64,000 nt of DNA from Bacillota bacterium (GCA_023461435.1 JAEYLC010000008.1:54605-118604), one strand, 5' to 3'. Numbered from the stretch's first letter, positions 52,646 through 62,657 are shown. Made by a program: numbers and translations. Notes: a model not told the origin generated them from the letters alone.

Positions 52646-54478
52646 TTACCGCTCCTTTTCTCCGAGAAGCTTCAGCGGCTCGCTCTTTAAGTTGCCTCGT
52701 ATATTAACAAGCGCAATCACCAGCGCAACGGGGATAACGCCCAAACCGGCCCATACTTTATCAAGGCCGTTATCCATGCTGACTGAAAACTCTTCCGTTC
52801 CGGTGTCGGCATTTACCCAGTCGCTGTACATCGTATCAAAGGCCTGCTCGTTGTGCGTCGCCGCCATGCTTTCCGCGGCGTATCCGGTCAGCCAGAAGCT
52901 GAGTGCGCTGCCGATCACGCAAGCCGGTATCACGATCACGAGTATGCCTGTGAGCAGCGATGCAATGCACCCCTTTTTGCTCATGCCGAGCGAGCGTTCA
53001 ATGGCCGTTCGCTTGCGCTGTTTTGTGATGAACAGATGACAGAACAGTATCAATATAAGCAGCGTGATGATTGCTCCGGCAGTCAGCAGCACGCTTGCCG
53101 TGTTCATCATATCGTCAAGCCCGGCCTTGATTTTGGTATAGCCCCTGTCGTAGAAATTGATTTCGAGCGCGGGTATGCCCTGCTTCTCCCACGCCGCCAT
53201 AAACTCATCAATTTTGCCGTTGGGTATCTGAAAAGAGGTCGTGCAGCCTCTCATGGGGCCGACACCGATAATATTATTCTCGTCACTGTTTTTCACGGAC
53301 GCAGCCGGTATGACCACCTCATTTTCTGCCATATCATATTCTGATATCTCCGAAAACGAAGCCGTCAATTTCTCATAGATGCCGACGATTTTATACGCAC
53401 CGGCCTCAAAAGCCGGATATATCTCGCCCTTGGCGTTTAGTAAGCCGCCGCCGAAGCTATTCGGAGGTGCCCAATAATCCGCAATATAGAGCGGCAGCTG
53501 CAAGCTGCCGCCCACAGTCAGGTTGTTATTTGCCGCAAAATTCTTTTCGACCAGACACACCTTCTCGCCGCTTTCATATTCCTCGCGGCTGATGTCACGC
53601 CCGTCAACTATCCATGCGTCACCCTTATAAAAGGGCATAAGCAGCTTGGTGCATTGGGTTGGGACCACCGGGATTGTGTACTTTTGCCATTCCATGCTTT
53701 CAATCAGGTTCAACCAGGCTTTTCCACGTAGTGTGTCGTAAAAGCCTTCGGTCACCTCATCCCAGTCATCCTCATGAGACTCCCACATTGTGACCGGGTC
53801 TGTGATCGGATTTCCGTTTTTATCCACCTGTGATGTACAAACACCAACCTCCGGCATAAACAAATATCCTTCCTCGAATGGCGTGTTATCCTGCACTAAA
53901 GACATGATATAGGTTTTATCAGCAAAGAACTTTATCGGCGTTTCATTCCAGCGGTCGCTGAACCAAATCTCATCAACATAATCCTTCCAGTCACCGGCGA
54001 GCTTCTTTTTTACCTTCATGCAGAAAGGCTCGCCCGTTACGCTGTCTTCGCGCGGTTGCAGCTCGGCAATCAGATAAAAGGTATCATAATTTGATTGCCA
54101 ATGCGGATCCGTGCTCATCACGAAACCCGGCACATACGCACCGTAGCAGGGCCTTTTTTCGGGCGGCATGATATAATCGGCACTCTCAAAACCCAGCACG
54201 GATACGGGAATCATGCCATCATAGTCCTGAACCGAATAATAGGTATAGCTTTTTTTATCCGCATCCCAGCTTGGCACTGTCACCACATTCGTTCCCTTTT
54301 GCTCCACCGTGCCGATGGTCATGTACGCCTTGTCGATTCTGTCGATGTTGTCCCTCGCGCCCGTCCACAGCTGAAAGCCCAACATAAAGAAGGTGACGGC
54401 GAGTATCAGCAGCACCAAAAAGGCCAGCGTTTTCACCGGCGTGCGCCTGAGCTGTCTCAGGCTGTTTTGGATGACCAA
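52646..54478 (-). CDS. FtsX-like ABC permease, tandem paralogue 3
   Basis: 610 residues from TTG 54478 with an AAAGGAGGG ribosome binding site. Same layout as its neighbours: near-identical first helix region (VKTLAFLVLLILAVTFFMLG), diverged extracellular domain, near-identical C-terminal block (KQRKRTAIERSLGMSKKGC and three helices). Separated by exactly 25 bases from the paralogue on either side. Confidence 0.87.
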   Translation of the reverse strand: MVIQNSLRQLRRTPVKTLAFLVLLILAVTFFMLGFQLWTGARDNIDRIDKAYMTIGTVEQKGTNVVTVPSWDADKKSYTYYSVQDYDGMIPVSVLGFESADYIMPPEKRPCYGAYVPGFVMSTDPHWQSNYDTFYLIAELQPREDSVTGEPFCMKVKKKLAGDWKDYVDEIWFSDRWNETPIKFFADKTYIMSLVQDNTPFEEGYLFMPEVGVCTSQVDKNGNPITDPVTMWESHEDDWDEVTEGFYDTLRGKAWLNLIESMEWQKYTIPVVPTQCTKLLMPFYKGDAWIVDGRDISREEYESGEKVCLVEKNFAANNNLTVGGSLQLPLYIADYWAPPNSFGGGLLNAKGEIYPAFEAGAYKIVGIYEKLTASFSEISEYDMAENEVVIPAASVKNSDENNIIGVGPMRGCTTSFQIPNGKIDEFMAAWEKQGIPALEINFYDRGYTKIKAGLDDMMNTASVLLTAGAIITLLILILFCHLFITKQRKRTAIERSLGMSKKGCIASLLTGILVIVIPACVIGSALSFWLTGYAAESMAATHNEQAFDTMYSDWVNADTGTEEFSVSMDNGLDKVWAGLGVIPVALVIALVNIRGNLKSEPLKLLGEKER

Positions 54479-54503
54479 ACCGTGCCCTCCTTTCAGCTGC
54501 GCG

Positions 54504-56339
54504 TTACCGTTCTTTCTCTCCGAGCAGCCTTAGCGGTTCACTCTTTAAATTGCCGCGGATATTCACCAGCGCAATGATTAGCGCTACGGGGATAACGCCC
54601 AAACCCGCCCATGCTTTATCTAGGCTGTTATCCAAGCTGACCGAGAATTCCTCCTCGTCGGTGCTGTCGCCGTGCACCCAGTCGCTGTACATCGTGTCAA
54701 AGGCCTGCTCATTATGCGCCGCCGTCATTTGTTCCGCGGCGTACCCGGTCAGCCAATAGCTGATTGCGCTGCCGATCAGGCAAGCCGGGATCACGATCAC
54801 GAGTATGCCTGTCAGCAGCGACGCGATGCACTTATTTTTGCTCATGCCGAGCGAGCGCTCTATGGCCGTTCGCTTGCGCTGCTTTGTGATGAACAGATGG
54901 CAGAACAGAACCAATATGAGCAGTGTGATAACTGCCCCGGCGGCCAATAAAACGCTTGCCGTGTTCATCATGTCGTCAAGCCCGGCCTTGATTTTGGTAT
55001 AGCCGCGATCATAAAAATTGATTTCGAGATTAGGAATGCCCTGCTTCTCCCATGCCGCCGTAAACTCGTCGATTTTGCCGTTGGGTATTTCGAAAGAGGT
55101 GGTATAGCCCTTCATGGGCCCCATCCCAACGATATTGTTCTCGTCGCTGTTTTTGACGGACGCAGACGGAATCACCACTGTGTTCTGTGCAATATCGTAA
55201 TACGATGTTGCCACGTCTGAGATCGTCAACGTTTGAAAAATACCGGCGATCGTATACGCACTGTCCTCAAAAACCGGATACATCTCGCCCTTGGCATTTA
55301 TATTTTCCCATCCGCCTACGTACCAAGCAGGGGTCTGATAATCCGCGATATACAGCGGCAGCCGCAGGCTGCCGCCCACGGTCAGGTTGTTGTTAACCGC
55401 GAAATTTTTCTCGACCAGACACACCTTATCACCGTTTTCATACTCCTCCTGGCTGATATCTCGCCCTTCAGCGATCCATGCGTCACCGTCAAAGAAAGGC
55501 ATGAGCAGCTTTGTTTTTTGTGTCGCAATCACCGGCACCGTGTATTTGCTCCATTCAACGCTGTGAATCAGATTCAGCCACGCCTTTCCCCGCGGTGTGT
55601 CGTAAAAGCCTTCGGTGACCTCGTCCCACACATTCCCCCACTCATTCTGTGTCGTCATCGGGTCTGTGATTTTTTCTCCGTTTTTACCCCGCTGTGATGA
55701 AAAGAGCCCGCCGCCCGGCCCATACAAATATCTGTCTTCGAGATCCGAAACATCCTGCAAAAACATGATGTAGGTTCTGTCCGCATAAAGCTGGAATGGC
55801 GTTTCAAACCAGTTCCCATCGAACCAAATCTCGTCAATGTAATGTTTCAGCCCCCCGCAGAGCACCCGTTTGACTTTCAAGCAAACAGGCTGATCTGTCA
55901 CACAGTCCTCAAGCGGCTGAAGCTCGGCAATACAAAATCCTTTATCATGAACCACGTCCCAATACGGCATCGAGCTCATCACAAAGCCCGGCTTGTGTGC
56001 GCCGTAGCAAGGCCTCTTTTCGGGCTTGACAATATAATCGGCGCCTTCAAAATCCAGCACAGCTTCGGGCATCATGCCGCCATAGTCCGGAATCGAATAA
56101 CCGGTATAGCTCCTTGTATACCCGTCCCAAACCTTCTCAGTCCGCACGCTGCTTGCCTTTTGCTCCACCGTACCGATGGTCATGTACGCTTTGTCGATCC
56201 TCTCGATGTTGTCCCGCGCGCCCGTCCACAGCTGAAAGCCCAGCATGAAGAAGGTGACGGCAAGTATCAGCAGCACCAAAAAGGCCAGCGTTTTCACCGG
56301 CGTACGCCCAAGCTGCCTCAGGCTGTTTTGAATGACCAA
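54504..56339 (-). CDS. FtsX-like ABC permease, tandem paralogue 2
   Basis: 611 residues from TTG 56339 (AAAGGAGG upstream); the frame is open to 56384, but the first 15 codons are spacer sequence shared with the other gaps. First helix about 17-36, extracellular domain about 40-440, helices near 455-480, 505-530 and 575-595. The extracellular domain is the most different of the four around residues 70-250. Same operon. Confidence 0.87.
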   Translation of the reverse strand: MVIQNSLRQLGRTPVKTLAFLVLLILAVTFFMLGFQLWTGARDNIERIDKAYMTIGTVEQKASSVRTEKVWDGYTRSYTGYSIPDYGGMMPEAVLDFEGADYIVKPEKRPCYGAHKPGFVMSSMPYWDVVHDKGFCIAELQPLEDCVTDQPVCLKVKRVLCGGLKHYIDEIWFDGNWFETPFQLYADRTYIMFLQDVSDLEDRYLYGPGGGLFSSQRGKNGEKITDPMTTQNEWGNVWDEVTEGFYDTPRGKAWLNLIHSVEWSKYTVPVIATQKTKLLMPFFDGDAWIAEGRDISQEEYENGDKVCLVEKNFAVNNNLTVGGSLRLPLYIADYQTPAWYVGGWENINAKGEMYPVFEDSAYTIAGIFQTLTISDVATSYYDIAQNTVVIPSASVKNSDENNIVGMGPMKGYTTSFEIPNGKIDEFTAAWEKQGIPNLEINFYDRGYTKIKAGLDDMMNTASVLLAAGAVITLLILVLFCHLFITKQRKRTAIERSLGMSKNKCIASLLTGILVIVIPACLIGSAISYWLTGYAAEQMTAAHNEQAFDTMYSDWVHGDSTDEEEFSVSLDNSLDKAWAGLGVIPVALIIALVNIRGNLKSEPLRLLGEKER

Positions 56340-56364
56340 ACCATGACCTCCTTTCAGCTGCGCG

Positions 56365-58206
56365 TTACCGCTCCTTCTCGCCAAGCAGCCTCAGCGGCTC
56401 GCTTTTTAAGTTGCTGCGGATATTGACGAGCGCAATCACCAGCGCAACGGGAATGACGCCCAAACCGACCCATGATTTTTCCAGGCTGTTATCCATGCTG
56501 ACTGAAAACTCCTCCGTTCCGGTGTCGGCATTTACCCAGTCGCTGTACATCGTATCAAAAGCCTGCTCGTTGTGCGCCGCCGTCATTCTTTCTGCGGCGT
56601 ACCCGGTCAGCCAAAAGCTAACGGCGCTGCCGATCACGCAGGCCGGGATCACGATCACGAGTATGCCTGTCAGCAGCGACGCAATGCACCTCTTTTTGCT
56701 CATCCCGAGCGAGCGTTCAATGGCCGTTCGCTTGCGCTGCTTTGCGATAAACAAGTGACAGAACAATATCAGTATCAGTAGCGTAATTACACCGCCTGAT
56801 ATCAGCAGCACACCCGCCGTGTTCATCATGTCGTCAAGCCCGGCCTTGATTTTGGTATATCCCTTGTCATAGAAATTGATCTCCAATGTGGGAATGCCCT
56901 GCTTTTCCCATGCCGCCGTAAACTCGCCAATCCGGCCGTTGGGTATCTGAAAAGAGGTGGTGTAACCCTCCATTTGCCCCATCCCGGCAATATTGTTCTC
57001 GTCGCTGTTTTTCACGGACGCGGACGGAATGATCACGGTATTCTCTGCCAAATCATAATCCGATGTCTCCGTAAACGAAGCCGTCAACGCCTCATAAATG
57101 CCGACGATCGTATACGTGCTGTCCTCAAAAACCGGGTAAATCTCGCCCTTTGCGTTTAATATTTCTTCTGAAGTGATATACCATGGCGGAGCCCAATAAT
57201 CTGCAAAATACAGCGGCAGCTGCAAGCTCCCGCCCGCAGTCAGGTTATTATTGGCCGCAAAGTTTCTTTCCACCAGACACACCTTATCGCCGTTTTCATA
57301 CTCCTCGCGGCTGATGTCACGCCCCTCAACCATCCATGCGTCGCCGTCGTAAAAAGGCATCAGCAGCTTGGTGTCTTGCGTCGGCATCACCGGAATTGTG
57401 TATTTTCTCCATTCGACGCTCTCAACCAGATTCAGCCAGGCCTTTCCTCGCGGCGTGTCGTAAAAGCCTTCAGTGACTTCATCCCACAAATCCTCCCATG
57501 ATTCCTGCTTCGTGACCGGGTCTGTAATCTTCTTTCCGTTTATATCCCGCTGGTTTGTGCTGATACCGGTCCCAGGCATATAAAGCAAATATCCCTCATC
57601 GAAATCCGGGTGATAATCCTGAAACAAAGATACGATATAGGTTTTATCCGCGAAGAGCTTTATGGGCGTATCGTTCCAGTGGTCACAGAACCATATCTCA
57701 TCGACATAGTCTTTTAAAGTCCCACGCAGCATTCTTTTTAATTTCATGCGGACAGGCTTGTCGGTCACGCAGTCTTCGTATGGCTGCAATTCCGCAATCA
57801 GATACAGGTCCTCATAGCGATATTCCCAGTCGGGATCCGTGCTCAACACAAAGCCCGGCATATACGCGCCATAAATAGGCCTTTTTTCGGGCTTTAAAAT
57901 ATAATCGGCACCCTCAAAATCCAACACGGATTCGGGAACGATACCGTCGTAGCCCGGGGAATTAAAATATGTATAGCTCTTAGTTTCAGCGTCCCACATT
58001 CTTGCAGTCTCAACGGTCGTTGCCTTTTGTACGACCGTGCCGATGGTCATGTACGCCTTATCGATCCGGTCGATGTTGTCCCGCGCGCCCGTCCACAGCT
58101 GAAATCCCAGCATAAAAAAGGTGACCGCGAGTATCAGCAGCACCAAGAAGGCCAGCGTTTTCATCGGCGTACGCCCAAGCTGCCTCAGGCTATTGATCAC
58201 AACCAC
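56365..58206 (-). CDS. FtsX-like ABC permease, tandem paralogue 1
   Basis: 613 residues from GTG 58206 (GGAGA upstream). First of the four tandem permeases; its start overlaps the end of the ATPase gene by 17 bases, so ATPase and permease production are coupled. First helix 17-36 (TLAFLVLLILAVTFFMLGF), a large extracellular domain with GDAWMVEGRDISREEYENGD and SVKNSDENNI, C-terminal helices including VITLLILILFCHLFIA and SLLTGILVIVIPACVIGSA. Confidence 0.88.
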   Translation of the reverse strand: MVVINSLRQLGRTPMKTLAFLVLLILAVTFFMLGFQLWTGARDNIDRIDKAYMTIGTVVQKATTVETARMWDAETKSYTYFNSPGYDGIVPESVLDFEGADYILKPEKRPIYGAYMPGFVLSTDPDWEYRYEDLYLIAELQPYEDCVTDKPVRMKLKRMLRGTLKDYVDEIWFCDHWNDTPIKLFADKTYIVSLFQDYHPDFDEGYLLYMPGTGISTNQRDINGKKITDPVTKQESWEDLWDEVTEGFYDTPRGKAWLNLVESVEWRKYTIPVMPTQDTKLLMPFYDGDAWMVEGRDISREEYENGDKVCLVERNFAANNNLTAGGSLQLPLYFADYWAPPWYITSEEILNAKGEIYPVFEDSTYTIVGIYEALTASFTETSDYDLAENTVIIPSASVKNSDENNIAGMGQMEGYTTSFQIPNGRIGEFTAAWEKQGIPTLEINFYDKGYTKIKAGLDDMMNTAGVLLISGGVITLLILILFCHLFIAKQRKRTAIERSLGMSKKRCIASLLTGILVIVIPACVIGSAVSFWLTGYAAERMTAAHNEQAFDTMYSDWVNADTGTEEFSVSMDNSLEKSWVGLGVIPVALVIALVNIRSNLKSEPLRLLGEKER

Positions 58207-58888
58207 CTTGTGTCTCCTTCTCTTTCAATTCGCCGTCATTCATCTCGTATATTTTATCGGCTTGAGATGCCACATAATCGTTATGTGTCACCACAATGGC
58301 CGTGTAGCCGTGCGTGTGGGCGAGCGTTTGAATCAGCTCCACCACCATGCGTTCATTCGCGGTATCAAGGTTGCCGGTCGGTTCGTCGGCCAGCAGTATT
58401 TTGCCGCCCGCGGCCAGCGCGCGCGCAATCGCGATGCGCTGCTGCTCGCCGCCGCTCATCATCTGCGGAAACTTCTTGTATGCGCCTTCCTCCAGCCCCA
58501 CTTCTTCAAACAGCTTCTTTGCCGTCTTCATCGCTTCATGTCGGCTTTTGCCCTGCATCTGAATCGGGTACATCACGTTTTCGAGCGTCGTGAGCAGCGG
58601 AAACAGATTGTACGACTGATAAATGACCGAGGCCATGTCGCGCCGGTAGCGGTTTCTGTCTATGGACTTAAGCGATTTTCCGTCGTAATAGATCTGCCCG
58701 TCCGTGGGCACATCGAGCCCCGCGAGCAGCGACAGCAGCGTGCTCTTGCCGCTGCCCGAGCGGCCGACGATCGCGTACATCTTGCCCGGCTCAAACGAAC
58801 AGGAGACGTTCTTCACAGCCTCCACCCGCTGGTATTTGCTTATATATGTGTAACTGACCTTCTCTGCGTTTAAAATCGCGTTCATCAT
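58190..58888 (-). CDS. ABC transporter ATP-binding protein (LolD/MacB type)
   Basis: 232 residues. Walker A GRSGSGKST, Q-loop VIYQSYNLF, signature MSGGEQQR, Walker B ILLADEPTGNLD and H-loop IVVTHNDYVA are intact; the LADEPTGNLD sequence is typical of ATPases that pair with FtsX-like permeases (LolD, MacB, BceA, FtsE). It lies between the first permease (58890) and the four tandem permeases, and is the only ATPase gene of the operon, so it probably serves all of them. Confidence 0.95.
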   Translation of the reverse strand: MMNAILNAEKVSYTYISKYQRVEAVKNVSCSFEPGKMYAIVGRSGSGKSTLLSLLAGLDVPTDGQIYYDGKSLKSIDRNRYRRDMASVIYQSYNLFPLLTTLENVMYPIQMQGKSRHEAMKTAKKLFEEVGLEEGAYKKFPQMMSGGEQQRIAIARALAAGGKILLADEPTGNLDTANERMVVELIQTLAHTHGYTAIVVTHNDYVASQADKIYEMNDGELKEKETQGGCDQ

Positions 58889-58889
58889 T

Positions 58890-60110
58890 TCATTCCTCCG
58901 TTTTACTTAGACCCGTCATCAGATTGACACCGCTTAACTGCACGGACGCCACCGCAATGCCGATTAAAAGGCTCACGAAGAACAGCATCGCAAGCAGCGG
59001 CGTGCCGGTGCTCGCAAAGCCGATCAGCAGCGCGGATACCTCGAGCCCCAGCAACGACCCCGCGAGGCTCAGCGCGGCAAATTCGATCAGCATGATCACA
59101 ATGCAGGCCATGCGTCCGAACCCTAAGGACCGCATGAGCACAATATCCCGTCGTCTGCTTTGCATGAGCAGATACGATATCGCGTAGCCTGCCAGCGCAA
59201 CCACGGCGAATATGATGGGCAAAAACGTATACAAACCCGACAGATTGTTTTTGAGATTTTCGGCGGTTTTGATAAACGTCTCGTCCCTCACACGCACCGA
59301 CTCACCCTTGGGCGATTCTTTCGCCGTCGGTATCGCGGACATCCACCCGATCTTATCCATTTCCTCTTTAAACGCATTAAGATTCAGCGGATCTGCCACC
59401 GTAAACGCCGCCGAGTCGTAATGCATATCCCGGCTGGTCTTCACATGCAAATCACGCGCCCAGCCCAGCGGGCAGATCAGTGCGGAATCCATCGTGCTGT
59501 ATACCTCCGACGTGATGCGCCCGACAATGCGAACGCTGCTCGTCCCCAGCGGCTCAGGATGAAACGCCGTGCTGTAAGAGTCGTAGACGCGCGTATACAG
59601 CGCAAGCTCAATCGTATCGCCGATTTCGAGACTGTTTTGCAGCAGAAAATCTTCGGTTGCGAGGCACACCGCCTCATTCCTCGTCAACAGGCTCTCGTCC
59701 GCTCCGTCCATGAACTCCAGCTTCTTATCCTTGATATTTGAGATCGCCCGCGCTTCGCTCACCGCAGCGATCTCAATTTCCTTATACGCCTCCTTCTCGT
59801 CAGGCATAGACGCGAAGTTCGCAACAATTCTTGCCGTATACAGCATATCCTTCACATAGGCGGAGTCTCTCGTTTTCAGCAGCCACCCTTCGTTGATCTC
59901 GAGCCCAACGATTTTAGACCCGATGAGATCGCTGATGTTGGCTGTGACCGGTATCGCGTTTGGCAGCTCTGCCAGCTGCTTTTCGCTTGTTTCGATGTTG
60001 TTGACATAAACGCACACGAAAAACACGATCAGTATGCAAATCGCGACGATCAATATGCTTTTTCGTTTGTGGCGTTTAATGTTTAAAAATGCATTTCTCC
60101 AACAAAACAT
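58890..60110 (-). CDS. FtsX-like ABC permease (divergent from the tandem four)
   Basis: 406 residues from ATG 60110 (GGAAAGG 9 bases upstream); the frame is open to 60248, but that part holds the promoter. N-terminal helix about 18-38 (SILIVAICILIVFFVCVYV), an extracellular domain of about 220 residues, and three helices at the end (about 295-318, 335-365, 370-395), a MacB-like layout with a smaller outer domain than the other four. Its stop is 1 base before the ATPase start codon region, so the two are coupled. Confidence 0.88.
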   Translation of the reverse strand: MFCWRNAFLNIKRHKRKSILIVAICILIVFFVCVYVNNIETSEKQLAELPNAIPVTANISDLIGSKIVGLEINEGWLLKTRDSAYVKDMLYTARIVANFASMPDEKEAYKEIEIAAVSEARAISNIKDKKLEFMDGADESLLTRNEAVCLATEDFLLQNSLEIGDTIELALYTRVYDSYSTAFHPEPLGTSSVRIVGRITSEVYSTMDSALICPLGWARDLHVKTSRDMHYDSAAFTVADPLNLNAFKEEMDKIGWMSAIPTAKESPKGESVRVRDETFIKTAENLKNNLSGLYTFLPIIFAVVALAGYAISYLLMQSRRRDIVLMRSLGFGRMACIVIMLIEFAALSLAGSLLGLEVSALLIGFASTGTPLLAMLFFVSLLIGIAVASVQLSGVNLMTGLSKTEE

Positions 60111-60198
60111 GTTTCTTTGCCTTTCCGCGCCCGGCGGCGCTTGGTTTTGAAACGCAAAAGATGATGAAAAAACAGGTCTTATATCCAATGTTAGGCTT

Positions 60199-60227
60199 AT
60201 TATAGCATTCGTCCCCGTTAACGACAA
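60199..60227 (-). promoter_or_regulatory. Promoter of the FtsX/ABC operon
   Basis: On the minus strand: TTGTCG (60227-60222), 17 bases, TATAAT (60204-60199), about 90 bases before the ATG at 60110. Confidence 0.7.
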
Positions 60228-60273
60228 TAGCACTAATTTATACAACAATAGGAATAAGTTATGACGGCAATCA

Positions 60274-60303
60274 AAAAAACCCTCCGCAAACGCGAAGAGT
60301 CGA
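60274..60303 (-). terminator. Terminator of the small lipoprotein gene
   Basis: On the minus strand CTCTTCGC, loop GTTT, GCGGAGGG (8-base stem with two wobble pairs), then seven T. It separates the prfA-side genes from the FtsX operon. Confidence 0.75.
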
Positions 60304-60314
60304 AAACTTTTTGT

Positions 60315-60737
60315 TTACAATGGAATAGAATAGACAGTATCATCTTTTGTCGTGATCTCAAGGCTTTTCACAAACGGCGCCAAGGCTTCGATTTGCGCCT
60401 TCGTCAGGCCGTCGCTTTTGAACGATATTTTGCCCTCAACGATGATATTATCCGCATCACACATGAATTTCGGTTCGTCCTGAGCTGTCACACGGTCGCT
60501 TATTTTATCTTCCACCGTCACCCGCATGCTTTTAATCTGCGGCGTTAAGCTTTCATCGGCGGTAAGGTAAACCGTATAAGAATAATCGCTCTCAGACAGA
60601 TCATCGTTGCCGCCCAAACCCGAATCCATACCTGCTTTCTCAAAAGCAGGCTTGCTAACCTCGGCGGGTGGTGCCGAGCAGCCGTATAACAGCATGCAGA
60701 TAAATATAAAGAGCAATATCAGCAATAATTTTCTCAT
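60315..60737 (-). CDS. Small lipoprotein of unknown function
   Basis: 140 residues. Lipoprotein signal with lipobox LLYGC (cysteine about 20), then a soluble part of about 115 residues without recognised domain (SYTVYLTADESLTPQIKSMR, ISFKSDGLTKAQIEALAPFV). Lies 24 bases downstream of prfA and may be transcribed with it. Function cannot be inferred. Confidence 0.75.
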   Translation of the reverse strand: MRKLLLILLFIFICMLLYGCSAPPAEVSKPAFEKAGMDSGLGGNDDLSESDYSYTVYLTADESLTPQIKSMRVTVEDKISDRVTAQDEPKFMCDADNIIVEGKISFKSDGLTKAQIEALAPFVKSLEITTKDDTVYSIPL

Positions 60738-60760
60738 ATGTCTCCGAAATAAAACGCTTA

Positions 60761-61825
60761 TTATTCCTGCTCGGTGAGCAGCTTTGTCTTCTCCGCGATG
60801 GCGAGCGCGTCGATCATCTCATCCATATCACCGTCGAGAAACTGCTCAAGCTTGTAAAGCGTCAGTGAGATGCGGTGGTCCGTCACACGCCCCTGCGGGA
60901 AGTTGTAGGTGCGGATGCGCTCGCTTCTGTCGCCCGAGCCGATCTGGCTTTTGCGGTTTTGAGAAAGCTCCTTCTCCTGCGCCTGCTTGGCGATATCATA
61001 AAGACGCGCTTTTAGCACCTTCATCGCCTTTTCCTTGTTCTTGAGCTGCGATTTTTCGTCCTGACACGTCACCACGAGGCCCGTGGGCTCGTGCGTGATG
61101 CGTACGGCGGAGTCCGTCGTGTTGACGCTCTGGCCGCCATTGCCCGACGAGCGGTATACATCCACACGCAGGTCATTCGGGTTGATCTCGATATCCACAT
61201 CTTCCGCCTCGGGCAGCACCGCCACCGTCGCCGCCGACGTATGGATACGCCCGCCCGATTCGGTTTCGGGCACACGCTGCACACGGTGCACGCCGCTTTC
61301 GTATTTCAGCCGCGAATACGCGCCCTTGCCGGATATCAGCAGCGTGAGTTCCTTGACGCCGCCCAGTTCGGTGATGTTCGACCCGAGCCGTTCAATGCTG
61401 TAGCCTTCGCGCTCCGCGAACCGCGTGTACATGCGCCACAGATCGCTGCCGAACAGCGCGGCTTCGTCTCCGCCCGTCCCCGCTCTGATTTCGAGCACCA
61501 CGTTTTTGTCGTCGTTGGGATCCTTGGGCACCAGCAGCAGCTTTAGCTCCTCGGTCATTTTTCTTTCGTTTTGCTGGCGCTCCGCAAGCTCTTCCTTGGC
61601 CATCGCCGCGATGTCCTCGTCCTTGTCGAGCGCCATCAGCTTCAAGTCCTCAATCTGCGCGCGGTTATCCATGTATTCATCGTATTTATGAACCAATTCC
61701 GAAAGCGACGAATGCTCCCTCACGAGCTTCGTGTAAAGCTCCTGATTCAAAATCACATCGCCGTTCGCGAGCTCGCCCTCGAGCTCCGTATATCTTTTTT
61801 TGCTAGCTTCGAGCTTGTCAAACAT
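60761..61825 (-). CDS. prfA: Peptide chain release factor 1
   Basis: 354 residues, the normal length. It ends translation at UAA and UAG codons. The catalytic GGQ is in SSGNGGQSVNTTDSA; the region RVQRVPETESGGRIHTSAAT just before it and the domain-2 stop-codon recognition part (between residues about 105 and 200) fit RF1. Followed upstream by prmC, whose product methylates this GGQ glutamine: the usual gene pair. Confidence 0.97.
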   Translation of the reverse strand: MFDKLEASKKRYTELEGELANGDVILNQELYTKLVREHSSLSELVHKYDEYMDNRAQIEDLKLMALDKDEDIAAMAKEELAERQQNERKMTEELKLLLVPKDPNDDKNVVLEIRAGTGGDEAALFGSDLWRMYTRFAEREGYSIERLGSNITELGGVKELTLLISGKGAYSRLKYESGVHRVQRVPETESGGRIHTSAATVAVLPEAEDVDIEINPNDLRVDVYRSSGNGGQSVNTTDSAVRITHEPTGLVVTCQDEKSQLKNKEKAMKVLKARLYDIAKQAQEKELSQNRKSQIGSGDRSERIRTYNFPQGRVTDHRISLTLYKLEQFLDGDMDEMIDALAIAEKTKLLTEQE

Positions 61826-61832
61826 CCTGCAC

Positions 61833-62657
61833 CTATCTTCGGGCCGTCACGATTCTGTCGCGCCCTGCATAATCTTTTTCACATGTCACACTTTTGTAGC
61901 CGCCCGATTCGAGCAGCTTTGTCACGTCCGCACCCTGCTCCGCGCCGATTTCGAGCACGAGCGCGCCGCCGTCATTTAAATACCGCCTAGCTTCGTTTGC
62001 GATACCGCGGTAAAATTCAAGGCCGTCCCCCGCAGTGAGCGCCATGCGCGGTTCATAACACCGCACACCCTCGTCCAGAGCCTCGTATTCGGTTTCGCTC
62101 ACATAAGGCGGATTGCTCACAATAATATCATATGTATCCGTCACCCGGCTGAACATATCGCTCAAAAAAAAGCGCACTTCGGCGTTGTTTTTTTTGGCGT
62201 TCCGCTCAGCGATGAGCAGCGCTTTTTCACTTATGTCGCACGCGTGCGTTTCTATGCCCGTTTCGGTCTGCACCGAAACCACGATGCAGCCGCTGCCCGT
62301 GCACAGATCGAGCGCCTTTATGTATCCGTTTTCGCGGATGAGGCCGATGGCCCGCTCCGTCACCAGTTCTGTTTCCTGCCGCGGTATCAGCACGTCGGGC
62401 GATACCGATAAAACGATATGCCGGAAATACGCAAACCCCGTCACATACTCCACGGGCTCACCCGCCGCGCACCTTTCAGCCAATTCGCCGATGCGCTTGG
62501 CAACCGCCCCATCGACGCCGCTATGCAAAAACACATCTCCAAGCGAGACCCCGAGCACCTCGGCCACGATCACGCGCGCCTTCGCGTCCGGTTCAGAGAT
62601 TCCCGCCGCTCGCAGCCGTTCCCTGACTGATGCATATGCGTCACTCGCCGATGTCAT
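61833..62657 (-). CDS. prmC: Release factor glutamine methyltransferase PrmC
   Basis: 274 residues. SAM-dependent methyltransferase fold with ALDLCTGSGCIVVSV (SAM loop) and the catalytic NPPY motif in IIVSNPPYVSETEYE; an N-terminal helical domain (residues 1-75) recognises the release factor. It methylates the GGQ glutamine of release factors. 7 bases before prfA in the same direction. Confidence 0.96.
   Translation of the reverse strand: MTSASDAYASVRERLRAAGISEPDAKARVIVAEVLGVSLGDVFLHSGVDGAVAKRIGELAERCAAGEPVEYVTGFAYFRHIVLSVSPDVLIPRQETELVTERAIGLIRENGYIKALDLCTGSGCIVVSVQTETGIETHACDISEKALLIAERNAKKNNAEVRFFLSDMFSRVTDTYDIIVSNPPYVSETEYEALDEGVRCYEPRMALTAGDGLEFYRGIANEARRYLNDGGALVLEIGAEQGADVTKLLESGGYKSVTCEKDYAGRDRIVTARR

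Noticed and set aside
56340..56384. Upstream ATG for tandem permease paralogue 2
   Set aside because: The extra codons are the conserved spacer including the ribosome binding site; the aligned start in all copies is the TTG 25 bases after the preceding stop.
60111..60248. N-terminal extension of the first FtsX-like permease
   Set aside because: It covers the promoter, and the ATG at 60110 has a good ribosome binding site followed directly by the membrane anchor.
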